Source of the DNA: Haladaptatus sp. ZSTT2
GTDB taxonomy: Archaea; Halobacteriota; Halobacteria; Halobacteriales; Halococcaceae
Direction of reading: 5' to 3'
Length of the DNA: 64,000 nucleotides
Assembly: GCF_037081775.1 (NCBI RefSeq)
Contig: NZ_JBAMHQ010000001.1
Coordinates: 2,356,001 to 2,420,000, forward strand
The notes under the pieces were generated by a model. It worked only from the letters and a program-made list of their open reading frames with translations, was not told the origin of the DNA and did not search any database. How positions within the stretch are numbered: position 1 is the stretch's first letter; each line of letters starts with the position of its first letter. Both the position numbers and the translations under genes were made by a program. Shown in pieces: positions 50,939 through 58,499 of the stretch.

Positions 50939-51121
50939 ATGACCGACGCGTGTACCTACTGTGGCAAGGACGTGTATGATCACGACCCGGTGTTCGTAGA
51001 GAAACTCGATGTTGGCGAGCGCGTTGAAGCTGGCCAGTTCTGCAACTACGCCTGTCTGGCCGTCTATATCGAGGAAAACCACCTCACGACGGGTGCATGT
51101 TGTACCATCGACTACGCGTGA
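50939..51121 (+). CDS. Small TRASH/MYM-like zinc finger protein
   Basis: This encodes 60 residues: MTDACTYCGKDVYDHDPVFV, then GERVEAGQFCNYACLAVYIE and GACCTIDYA. The CxxC followed by FCNYAC (C-x3-C) resembles the treble-clef of TRASH or MYM-type fingers, which bind metals or proteins. A TATA-like CAATTCTC about 25 bp upstream fits the ATG at 50939; an in-frame ATG lies two codons earlier. It ends 42 bp before the endonuclease III start. Confidence 0.7.
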   Translation: MTDACTYCGKDVYDHDPVFVEKLDVGERVEAGQFCNYACLAVYIEENHLTTGACCTIDYA

Positions 51122-51163
51122 CCTGCCGGACGACCTTTGTCCGCCGACGAACAAGACGCGACC

Positions 51164-51961
51164 ATGCCCGAGGAACCCGCAAACAACATCAGCGGCGGGA
51201 TTGACGGCGGCGGCCGGCCCGCCGAGTTCTCCCACGGCGAGCCAGCCTCGCGCGCCGAAGCCGTTATCGACCGGCTCGGCGAGTTGTACTGGCAAAAGCA
51301 GTACGGCGGCCAAGACGCCTTCACCTGCCTCGTACGAACCATCCTGAGCCAGAACACGAGCGACGTGGCCAGCCAACCGGCCCACAACTCGCTTCTCTCC
51401 CGCTACGGCAGGGATGACCTTGCCGTCTCTCTTGCTGGCGCCGCCCACGACGAACTCGCAGCGACAATCAAGTCAGCCGGACTCTACAACCAGAAGGCCA
51501 CGGTCATCATCGACGCTGCCTCGCGCATTCTTGAGGAGTACGGCAGCGCAGCCTCCTTTGACGAGTTCGTCAGAGACGAAACTCCGGAGACGGTTCGGTC
51601 CGCCTTACTCGACATTCGCGGCGTCGGCCCGAAAACCGCCGACTGCGTCCTGCTCTTTGGGGGTGGCAGAGACGGCGTGTTCCCCGTGGATACCCACGTC
51701 CACCGAATTTACCGCCGGCTGGGAATCGCGCCGCCGGACGCAGACCACGAGGAGGTGCGAGCAGTGCTCGAACGCGAGGTTCCCGCAGAAAAGTGCGGCT
51801 TCGGGCACACCGCGAGCATTCAGTTCGGACGAGAGTACTGCACTGCAAGAAAACCGGCGTGTCTGGACGACCCGGACGCCTGTCCGATGGCAGACCTCTG
51901 CGACCAAGTAGGCGTGTATCCGGTAGACGGCGACGTTGTAGACCCCGCAGAGACAGTTTAA
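51164..51961 (+). CDS. nth: Endonuclease III-family DNA glycosylase
   Basis: This encodes 265 residues. The helix-hairpin-helix holds the catalytic Lys in DIRGVGPKTADCVLLFGGGR, and the catalytic Asp is in FPVDTHVHRIYRRLG. The C-terminal [4Fe-4S] cluster cysteines are in EYCTARKPACLDDPDACPMA followed by DLC. FTCLVRTILSQNTSDVASQP is the family's substrate-side helix. It excises oxidised pyrimidines and nicks the abasic site. The N-terminal 35 residues are a Gly-rich extension. It converges on the EamA gene with 4-bp overlap. Confidence 0.92.
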   Translation: MPEEPANNISGGIDGGGRPAEFSHGEPASRAEAVIDRLGELYWQKQYGGQDAFTCLVRTILSQNTSDVASQPAHNSLLSRYGRDDLAVSLAGAAHDELAATIKSAGLYNQKATVIIDAASRILEEYGSAASFDEFVRDETPETVRSALLDIRGVGPKTADCVLLFGGGRDGVFPVDTHVHRIYRRLGIAPPDADHEEVRAVLEREVPAEKCGFGHTASIQFGREYCTARKPACLDDPDACPMADLCDQVGVYPVDGDVVDPAETV

Positions 51962-52374
51962 CGCGCCAACATCACGACGGCGAGCACGCCGAAACCGACG
52001 CCCGCAACGTCTGTTATGTCCATTGAGTCCCCGAGAACCAGCACGCCGAGTAGCGCGGCCACCACGAAGTAGAGCGCGCTCACGGTGGTCACGATTCCCG
52101 TCCGCCCGTAGCTCAGGCCCGTGTAGAAGGCAACGGCGGCGATGCCCGAAAACACGCCCGCGAGGACGGCGAAGGTGAGTCCCGGGCCGCCGACGGAGAG
52201 GTCTTTGCCGAGCGCGAGGACGTAACCAAGCGCGATGGCGACGCCGACGACGTAGGAGACAATCATCGCCACCTCGGGTTCTATCGACTGGGTGGCCATA
52301 TCCGCGAAGATGGCCCAGATACCCCACGAGACCATGGCGACGAGGGCGAAGATGACGGCGAGGTTGTTGCTCAT
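51958..52374 (-). CDS. Half-size EamA-family membrane transporter
   Basis: This 138-residue protein has five membrane helices, one EamA unit rather than the usual two. AVIFALVAMVSWGIWAIFAD opens it, followed by VAMIVSYVVGVAIALGYVLA, AVAFYTGLSYGRTGIVTTVS and LGVLVLGDSMDITDVAGVGF. Half-size EamA proteins work as dimers in drug/metabolite export; substrate unknown. It lies 39 bp downstream of the dsbB-like gene on the same strand, so the three may be one transcript. Confidence 0.85.
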   Translation of the reverse strand: MSNNLAVIFALVAMVSWGIWAIFADMATQSIEPEVAMIVSYVVGVAIALGYVLALGKDLSVGGPGLTFAVLAGVFSGIAAVAFYTGLSYGRTGIVTTVSALYFVVAALLGVLVLGDSMDITDVAGVGFGVLAVVMLAR

Positions 52375-52413
52375 GTCGGCAAAAACGAAGGAGGGGGCTG
52401 TAGTCGCTTCGAC

Positions 52414-52836
52414 TCAGCGCCGGAACGCGGCGGCCGCGACGAGGCCCGTGATGAGGATAAAGGCGATAAGCGAGAGGTTCGGGACGGTGAAGATGGCGAC
52501 TTTGAACTGGACGCTGGTACAGCCGGTTGCGCCGGGGCCGAAACTGCACCCGGACGTGAAGTCTGGAACCAACTGGATGTACGAGTGGTACGCCGCGACG
52601 GTGAGGCCGAGCACCGAAAGCGGGAGTACCATCTTGAACGCCTCGACGCGGGATTCGAGCGTCGAAACGCCGAGAATCACGACGAGCGGGTACATCAGAA
52701 TGCGCTGATACCAGCACAGTTCACACGGGATGAGGCCGAGGCCGAGGCTCAGATACAGACTGCCGAGCGTGGCTATCGTGGCGACGGCTGTTGCTGCGGC
52801 GAGCAGGTGTTTCGGCGCGACGTCAGTTGCCGCCAT
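52414..52836 (-). CDS. dsbB: DsbB-family disulfide bond formation protein
   Basis: This encodes 140 residues with four membrane helices. The first cysteine pair is LGLIPCELCWYQRILMYPL (CxxC with the typical W-Y-Q-R). The second pair is in TSGCSFGPGATGCTSVQF. DsbB re-oxidises DsbA and passes electrons to quinone. It overlaps the 3' end of the dsbA-like gene by 14 bp, so both halves of an oxidative folding pathway are made together. Confidence 0.92.
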   Translation of the reverse strand: MAATDVAPKHLLAAATAVATIATLGSLYLSLGLGLIPCELCWYQRILMYPLVVILGVSTLESRVEAFKMVLPLSVLGLTVAAYHSYIQLVPDFTSGCSFGPGATGCTSVQFKVAIFTVPNLSLIAFILITGLVAAAAFRR

Positions 52837-53560
52837 TGACGAGCGCGTCGAGCGCGTTTCGCGTCTTCTCCGGCTCGAACGGGGAGTATACCTGTCCGTC
52901 GATGACGAGCGACGGCGTGCCGCTCACGCCTGCTTTGCCTGCGGCGTCCGTGGTTGCTTTCACGTCGTCTTCGTACTCGCCGTCTTCGAGGGCAGTTTTG
53001 AGGTCGTCGATTGGACCAACGCCAGCCTCCTCTGCGAGGATGGCGAGGTTTTCAGTGGTAGCCCACACCTCTTCTTCCGGCGGCTGGTTCGCGTACACGT
53101 ACTCGTGATACGGCCAGTAGTGTTCGGGGTCTAAGTGCCAAATCGCAAGTCCAGCGCGGGCGGCGCGTGGCGCGTCTTCGCCGAGGAATGGACTGCCGTC
53201 GCTGCCGTAGGACAGCCCACGAAATTCGAGCGAGAGGTCGCCCGGTTCGACGTAGTCGGTCACGATTTGTGAGAGGCCGAGCGCGCGCTGGTCGTCGGTC
53301 GAGAACAGCTTGCAGGCGGGGCACTTCCAGTTCCCGAAGTAGGTGATTTTCGGGGCGGACGCAGACCCCATCAGCGCGTAGGTGTGGTCACCCGGATTCT
53401 CGGGGAGCGGGGCGTTTGCGGCGGGTTTGTCGAGGGCAGCGTCGCTGCGGCCGTCTTCGAGCTGGTAGCTGTCGCCGCCGGAACCGCCAAGACAGCCAGC
53501 GAGGGCTGCGGTTCCGACCGCGCCACCAGCCACGAGGAGTTGTCGTCGCGTGAGGGACAT
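52823..53560 (-). CDS. DsbA-family thioredoxin-fold lipoprotein (thiol oxidoreductase)
   Basis: This encodes 245 residues. The N-terminus, SLTRRQLLVAGGAVGTAALA followed by GC, has a twin arginine and a lipobox Cys, so it is a Tat-exported lipoprotein. The thioredoxin fold has the active site FGNWKCPACKLF, an inserted helical part, and the cis-Pro loop GVSGTPSLVIDGQVY. It introduces disulfides into exported proteins and is recycled by the DsbB partner downstream. Confidence 0.92.
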   Translation of the reverse strand: MSLTRRQLLVAGGAVGTAALAGCLGGSGGDSYQLEDGRSDAALDKPAANAPLPENPGDHTYALMGSASAPKITYFGNWKCPACKLFSTDDQRALGLSQIVTDYVEPGDLSLEFRGLSYGSDGSPFLGEDAPRAARAGLAIWHLDPEHYWPYHEYVYANQPPEEEVWATTENLAILAEEAGVGPIDDLKTALEDGEYEDDVKATTDAAGKAGVSGTPSLVIDGQVYSPFEPEKTRNALDALVNGGN

Positions 53561-53645
53561 TTGTTCGTGCTCGCCTCTACGTACCCGAGAACGTAACGGC
53601 TTCGGCTACCCAGAGACCTTTGATAACACGCGACAAGCAGGGGGT

Positions 53646-54092
53646 ATGGCGCTGCGCTATTTCGAAGACCTCGCCGTCGGTGAACGTGTCGAGGTCGGCC
53701 CCGTCTCGCTTACAGAGTCAGCTATCATCTCGTTCGCAGAGCAGTACGACCCACAGCCCTTTCACACAGACCTTGACGCCGCCGCAGACGGCCCGTTTTC
53801 CGGTCTCGTCGCAAGCGGTTGGCACACCTGCGCGGCGACGTTTCGCCCCATCGTAGACGCCGTGTTCTCCGAGTTGGCGTTTGCGGGAGGCTGGGGAATC
53901 GACGAGCTTCGGTGGCTAACACCGGTGCGGCCGGGAGACGAGTTGCTGGTTTCGGTGGAACTGGTCGCAAAACGCCCGCGAGACGAGGGTCGTGGCGACG
54001 TAGACTACGACGTAGTGGTGAGAAATCAGCGCGAAGACGTGGTGGTCACGTACCGCGACCACGTGATTGTCGAACGGCGAGCGGCGGATTAG
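53646..54092 (+). CDS. MaoC-family hot-dog dehydratase
   Basis: This 148-residue single hot-dog protein begins MALRYFEDLAVGERVEVGPV. The hydratase 2 signature is present: IISFAEQYDPQPFHTDLDAA with the catalytic Asp and His, then PFSGLVASGWHTCAA. Such enzymes hydrate enoyl-CoA esters (R-specific). Substrate unknown; no acyl-CoA genes are nearby. A TATA-like TTTGATAA near 53619 fits the start. It converges on the aCPSF1 gene with a 4-bp overlap. Confidence 0.9.
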   Translation: MALRYFEDLAVGERVEVGPVSLTESAIISFAEQYDPQPFHTDLDAAADGPFSGLVASGWHTCAATFRPIVDAVFSELAFAGGWGIDELRWLTPVRPGDELLVSVELVAKRPRDEGRGDVDYDVVVRNQREDVVVTYRDHVIVERRAAD

Positions 54093-56002
54093 AGGAAGCG
54101 GAAGGTTTCGAGGTTCTTCGGCGCGAAGGTGCGCATGTTGAACTCGTGGTAGAGTGCAGACGAGAGGTCTTGGGTCGACGACTCGTCACCGTGGACACAG
54201 AGCACTTTCTCTGGACGTGGGTTCATCGTTCGGACGAAGTCCATCAGCCCCTTGCGGTCTGCGTGGCCGGAGAATCCGTCTACGGTTTCGACGTTCATGT
54301 TGAGCTTCAGCGTGTTCGAGCGGCCGTTGCCGTCGTTGATTGGGATTTCGTCCCAACCGTTCTGGATGCGCCGGCCCATCGTCCCCTGTGCCTGGTAGCC
54401 GACGAAGACGAGCGTCGTGCGCTCGTCGCCGCCGAGGTGTTCGAGCCACGACATAATCGGACCGCCGGTGACCATCCCGGAGGTCGAAAGGATGATTGCA
54501 GGGCCGCTGTCGGTCACGTCTTGGCGCTCTTCTTCGCCGCCGTCGATGTGGTTGAACTCAGGGGCGAGGAAGGGGTTTGCGTCCTCGTGGAAGATGCGGT
54601 CGCGCAGGTCGTCGCGCAGATACTCTGGGTAGGTCGTGTGAATCGCAGTCGCCTCCCAAATCATCCCGTCTAAGTGGACGGGCATCTTCGGAATCTTGCC
54701 CTTGCGCATCGCCTCTTCTAAGACGAGCATGATTTCCTGTGAACGACCGACAGCGAACGCTGGAATCAGGATTTTCCCACCCTTGTCGTGGGTCTCGTTG
54801 ATGATTTCGATGAGGCGCGCTTCCGAATCCGCCTGGTCGGTCTGGTAGTCGTTGCGCCCACCGTAGGTGGACTCCATGACGAGCGTTTCGACGCGCGGGA
54901 ACTCGTTGACCGCGCCGTTGAACAGGCGCGTGTCCTTGTAGTGGATGTCGCCGGAGAATGCCACGTTGTAGAGGCCATCGCCGATGTGGAAGTGGGCAAT
55001 CGCACTCCCGAGGATGTGCCCAGAGTTGTGGAGCGTGAGTTTGATGTCCGGCGCGATGTCGGTCACGTCACCGAATTCGAGCGGGATTGTGTGCTTGATC
55101 GTTTCGCGCACCATCTCGGACTCGTACGGCGGCGTGCGGCCTTCTTTCGCGGCCACGTCTAAGTAGTCGAGTTGGAGCAGGCCCATCAGGTCACGGGTTG
55201 GCTCCGTCGTGTAGACGGGACCGTCGTAGCCGTATTTGAACAGAAGCGGCAGGAGCGCGGAGTGGTCGAGGTGGGCGTGTGTCAGCACAACCGCGTCAAT
55301 CGAGTTGAGCGGCGTGACTTCGGGGACGTGAAGGTACGGCACTTCGTCCTCTGCGCCCGGTTTGTCACCGCAATCGATGAGGATGCGCGTCTCTGGCGTC
55401 GAGAGCAGGAAGCTTGCGCGACCGACTTCGCGACAGCATCCGAGCGTCGTGATGCGAACCCAGTCCTCTTTGGACATCTCGCGGCGGTGAATCTGGCGAC
55501 CGATTCGCTCTAAGATGTCGCGGCGCTCTTCGCGCTCCTGTTTCAGGAAGTTGCGCACGTTTGAGACCGTCGAAGACTCGATTGGCGGCGTGCGGACGAC
55601 TTCCGGCGTCCAGCCGACTTTCTGCGTAATCTCTCGGAGCGTCGAGCCGTGTCGACCGATGACCATGCCCGGTTTCGCCGCCTCGATGACGACTTCGCCC
55701 GTGTCGATGTGGAAGTCTAAGTCGGTGACGCCCGCTTCCTCGGGGATGACGTTCATGACCTGTTCGCGCGCCTTCTCGGGCGGGGTCAGGACGTCGGGGT
55801 CGGGGCGCACCGTGATGCGTTTTCTGAGCTTGCTTGCGAGGGTGCGAATGAGGTCACCATTCTGGGCGAACTCCTTCGGGTCGCGAGTGTAGATGACGAG
55901 TTCCGGCCCTTCGTACTTGACGTCGGAGACGGTGATGTTACTCGGCAGTTCGCTCGTAATCGTTTCTTTCAAATCCTCAAGTTGCCGTTCTACAGTACTC
56001 AT
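54089..56002 (-). CDS. aCPSF1/FttA beta-CASP ribonuclease (transcription termination factor)
   Basis: This 637-residue protein has two N-terminal KH domains (residues 1-150; VVIEAAKPGMVIGRHGSTLR). A metallo-beta-lactamase core with zinc ligands follows: VVLTHAHLDHSALLPLL, LHNSGHILGSA, VAFSGDIHY. A beta-CASP domain has VMESTYGGRN, ILIPAFAVGRSQEIM and ILSTSGMVTGG. The C-terminal ligand is in VDGFSGHADRKGLMDFV, and it ends KNLETFRFL. Archaeal aCPSF1 cuts the nascent RNA after U-tracts and drives termination. A long structured leader is inferred upstream. Confidence 0.95.
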   Translation of the reverse strand: MSTVERQLEDLKETITSELPSNITVSDVKYEGPELVIYTRDPKEFAQNGDLIRTLASKLRKRITVRPDPDVLTPPEKAREQVMNVIPEEAGVTDLDFHIDTGEVVIEAAKPGMVIGRHGSTLREITQKVGWTPEVVRTPPIESSTVSNVRNFLKQEREERRDILERIGRQIHRREMSKEDWVRITTLGCCREVGRASFLLSTPETRILIDCGDKPGAEDEVPYLHVPEVTPLNSIDAVVLTHAHLDHSALLPLLFKYGYDGPVYTTEPTRDLMGLLQLDYLDVAAKEGRTPPYESEMVRETIKHTIPLEFGDVTDIAPDIKLTLHNSGHILGSAIAHFHIGDGLYNVAFSGDIHYKDTRLFNGAVNEFPRVETLVMESTYGGRNDYQTDQADSEARLIEIINETHDKGGKILIPAFAVGRSQEIMLVLEEAMRKGKIPKMPVHLDGMIWEATAIHTTYPEYLRDDLRDRIFHEDANPFLAPEFNHIDGGEEERQDVTDSGPAIILSTSGMVTGGPIMSWLEHLGGDERTTLVFVGYQAQGTMGRRIQNGWDEIPINDGNGRSNTLKLNMNVETVDGFSGHADRKGLMDFVRTMNPRPEKVLCVHGDESSTQDLSSALYHEFNMRTFAPKNLETFRFL

Positions 56003-56328
56003 AGGTTAAAATTGGCTGCAATTTGTGTGGGGGGTCTTCCATCTGCCCACTGCTCGGTGGCACGCCAACGGCGAGTGCCATGGATGCCGGTCGCTCACTG
56101 TGTCACCTCGCCGCTGACGTGACCCAGAGTGGCATTCTCAGTACGTAAACTGTGTAGCATAACAGGTACTGTGTAGGTCGTATCCGCTACCGAACCGAGC
56201 AGTGCTCTCCGAACCTGGTGTCGGAGGTTGCGGGAAGAGTCCGGAAAACCCGCACGTAATTCTCGGTAACACTTCTTAGTTATAAAAGCCTTCGCAAAAT
56301 TGTAGCTATCTGCCCACTAGCCGTTCGT
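56003..56328. other. 326-bp noncoding divergent region with tandem hairpins
   Basis: No gene is seen. A hairpin with TGGCACGCC/GGC-GTGCCA lies at 56058-56080. CTCCGA/TCGGAG lies at 56207-56226 and TGCGGG/CCCGCA at 56229-56254. A 9-bp direct repeat ACTGTGTAG occurs at 56149 and 56168. TTATAAAAG (56279-56287) can act as a TATA box in both directions. On the minus strand it would start transcription near 56256, right before the hairpins, giving aCPSF1 a leader of about 250 bases. Confidence 0.45.
56279..56287 (+). promoter_or_regulatory. Bidirectional TATA-like box between aCPSF1 and the 159-residue gene
   Basis: TTATAAAAG predicts a plus-strand start near 56310, a leader of about 19 bases for the ATG at 56329, and a minus-strand start near 56256. 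It is the only strong TATA match in this divergent region. Confidence 0.45.
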
Positions 56329-56808
56329 ATGCGAGTCACTCCTGCGATGGTGCGTGACGAACGAGACTGGGTCCAAAATCGCGCGTCCGTCGTCGTTCCA
56401 CTCATCAACACCGTCCGAGAAGCCCTCGGTGAACAGTTCTCTGTCACCGTCTCACCCGTCACCGAAGACGCATACGGCGAGGCGGTCACTGCAGTGTTCG
56501 CAGACGGCGACCTCGCAGTGAACGTCGCGGGCCTCGTCGCCATCCTCCGCGACCTCGACTGTGAGGGCGATTATCCCGGCTTCGTCGTGGACGAACTGCT
56601 CGGGCGCGAACTCGCGGCGATGATTGCGGGCAACCAGCCGTTGCACCTGCTCGGGCAGGCCACGTTTCACTACGCGGACGTGCACACGCACACCGCGGGC
56701 GTCGCGGGCGCGGACGACTTGGATGCCGCCCTCGCCGCAGGCTTCCAGACGCGCCTGCCGGGCTGGCCGTGGACCGAAGGTGAGAGTCCGTTTTCGGTCA
56801 TCGACTGA
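56329..56808 (+). CDS. Haloarchaeal protein of unknown function upstream of proS
   Basis: This 159-residue protein begins MRVTPAMVRDERDWVQNRAS. A helix-rich N-terminal half (VVVPLINTVREALGEQFSVT) is followed by FADGDLAVNVAGLVAILRDL, DYPGFVVDELLGRELAAMIA and a His-rich TFHYADVHTHTAGVAGADDL. No catalytic motif I can name is present; the histidines might bind a metal. Residues 48-60 show strong coding bias, so it is a real gene. It precedes proS by 67 bp, but proS has its own TATA-like element. Confidence 0.65.
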   Translation: MRVTPAMVRDERDWVQNRASVVVPLINTVREALGEQFSVTVSPVTEDAYGEAVTAVFADGDLAVNVAGLVAILRDLDCEGDYPGFVVDELLGRELAAMIAGNQPLHLLGQATFHYADVHTHTAGVAGADDLDAALAAGFQTRLPGWPWTEGESPFSVID

Positions 56809-56844
56809 TAGGGCCGTCGTCGGCCATATCGCAACAACACCGGG

Positions 56845-56850
56845 TTTAAT
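56845..56850 (+). promoter_or_regulatory. TATA-like element for proS
   Basis: TTTAAT is centred about 28 bp upstream of the ATG at 56876, supporting that start within a frame open much further upstream. Confidence 0.5.
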
Positions 56851-56875
56851 AGCGGCCTCCGTCACTGCTCTATCA

Positions 56876-58333
56876 ATGAGCGGAGAGCAGGAACTCGGTG
56901 TCACAGAAAGCAAGGAGCACAACCCCGGCGATTGGTACGCCGAGGTCGTCCAGAAGGCGAACCTCGCGGACTACGCGCCGATGGGAGGCTTCATCGTCAC
57001 GAAACCCCGCGGCTACGCCCTCTGGGAGGGGATTCAAGACAACTTAGACACCTGGTTCAAAGAGACCGGCGCACAGAACGCGTATTTCCCGCTCTTTATC
57101 CCTGAGAGCTACCTCGAACGCGAGAAGGACATCGTCGAAGGCTTCGACCCGGAGGTCGCGTGGGTCACCCACGGCGGCCACAACGAACTCGAAGAACGCC
57201 TCGCCGTGCGGCCAACGAGTGAGTCCATCATCGCGCCGTACATGGCAAAGTGGGTTCGCAGCCACCGCGACCTGCCGCTTCGCCTGAACCAGTGGTGTTC
57301 GGTCGTGCGCTGGGAAGCGACGGACACGAAGCCGTTTTTCCGCACCAAGGAGTTCCTCTGGCAGGAGGGCCACACGGCCCACGAGACGGAGGACGAAGCG
57401 TGGGACGAGACGATGACGCGCCTCGACCAGTACGAACGCCTCTACACCGACGTGCTCGCCATCCCCGTCCTCAAGGGGCGGAAGCCGGACCACGACAAGT
57501 TCCCCGGCGCACACACCACCACCACGACCGAGGCGCTCATGCCCGACGGCAAGTCGGTGCAGGGCGCGACGAGCCACTACCTCGGCCAGAGCTTCGCAGA
57601 AGCCTTCGACCTCACCTACACCGACGAAGACGAAATCGAGCAGGTCGCCCACACCACGTCGTGGGGGCTGTCGTGGCGCGCACTCGGCGCGCTCATCATG
57701 ACGCACTCGGACGACCAAGGGCTCATCGTCCCGCCGACCATCGCCCAAGAGCAGGTCGTCATCGTCCCCATCTGGAACGAGGACAACCGCGAAGAAGTGT
57801 TGGAGTACGCCCAGGATATCGCCGACGAACTCGACGCAGGTGGTATCCGCGTCGAACTCGACGACCGCGACGAGCGCAATCCCGGCTTCAAGTACAACGA
57901 GTGGGAACTGAAGGGCGTTCCCCTGCGCATCGAAGTCGGCGGCTACGAGGTCGCAGACGAGGAGGTCACGCTCGTCCACCGGCCAGACGGCGAAAACGTC
58001 ACCGAGGACAACGACGAGAACCTCGTCGAAACCATCGAAGCACACCTCGACACCATCTACGACAAACTCTACGCCACCGCAGAAGAGAACTTACAGGAGA
58101 ACATCCGCGAAGCCGAGAATCGCAACGAAATCCTCGGCACGATTGGTCAACACGGCGGCTACGTGAAGACCGCGTGGTGTGGTGACGAATCGTGTGAGAC
58201 GGAAATCAAGGACACTATCGCCGCAGAAATCGTGATGGTTCCTCTCGACCGCGACGAAGAACCGATTGGCGACACCTGTGCTATCTGTGACGAAGCTGCC
58301 AACGAGACGGCGTATTTCGCCAAATCGTACTGA
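56876..58333 (+). CDS. proS: Prolyl-tRNA synthetase (archaeal/eukaryotic type)
   Basis: This encodes 485 residues. The class II core includes YAPMGGFIVTKPRGYALWEG (motif 1 area), LPLRLNQWCSVVRWEATDTK continuing to PFFRTKEFLWQEGHTAH (motif 2), and TTSWGLSWRALGALIM (motif 3). The anticodon-binding domain follows (VVIVPIWNEDNREEVLEYA). The C-terminal zinc domain has WCGDESCETEIKD and GDTCAICDEAANETAYFAKS, ending in Tyr as usual for this type. There is no bacterial editing insertion. Confidence 0.95.
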   Translation: MSGEQELGVTESKEHNPGDWYAEVVQKANLADYAPMGGFIVTKPRGYALWEGIQDNLDTWFKETGAQNAYFPLFIPESYLEREKDIVEGFDPEVAWVTHGGHNELEERLAVRPTSESIIAPYMAKWVRSHRDLPLRLNQWCSVVRWEATDTKPFFRTKEFLWQEGHTAHETEDEAWDETMTRLDQYERLYTDVLAIPVLKGRKPDHDKFPGAHTTTTTEALMPDGKSVQGATSHYLGQSFAEAFDLTYTDEDEIEQVAHTTSWGLSWRALGALIMTHSDDQGLIVPPTIAQEQVVIVPIWNEDNREEVLEYAQDIADELDAGGIRVELDDRDERNPGFKYNEWELKGVPLRIEVGGYEVADEEVTLVHRPDGENVTEDNDENLVETIEAHLDTIYDKLYATAEENLQENIREAENRNEILGTIGQHGGYVKTAWCGDESCETEIKDTIAAEIVMVPLDRDEEPIGDTCAICDEAANETAYFAKSY

Positions 58334-58335
58334 TT

Positions 58336-58377
58336 CCCGGCGATTTTCGGGACGTTTTCAGCTTTTTCCGCTTCGCA
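58336..58377 (+). terminator. Probable proS transcription terminator
   Basis: A short CCCG/CGGG hairpin directly after the stop is followed by TTTTCAGC and a TTTTT run. In archaea U-rich runs at the 3' end are the termination signal, and the hairpin may add stability. Confidence 0.4.
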
Positions 58378-58499
58378 CGCGACGCCTGCCCATGAGGAAT
58401 TAGAACAATATAGTGGCATATATATCCAATTAAGTGAGTTAAACAGTCCCTTAGTCCTTGAGGGGTAACCTCTTATTGGTGAGTGCGTACGGTTGGCAC

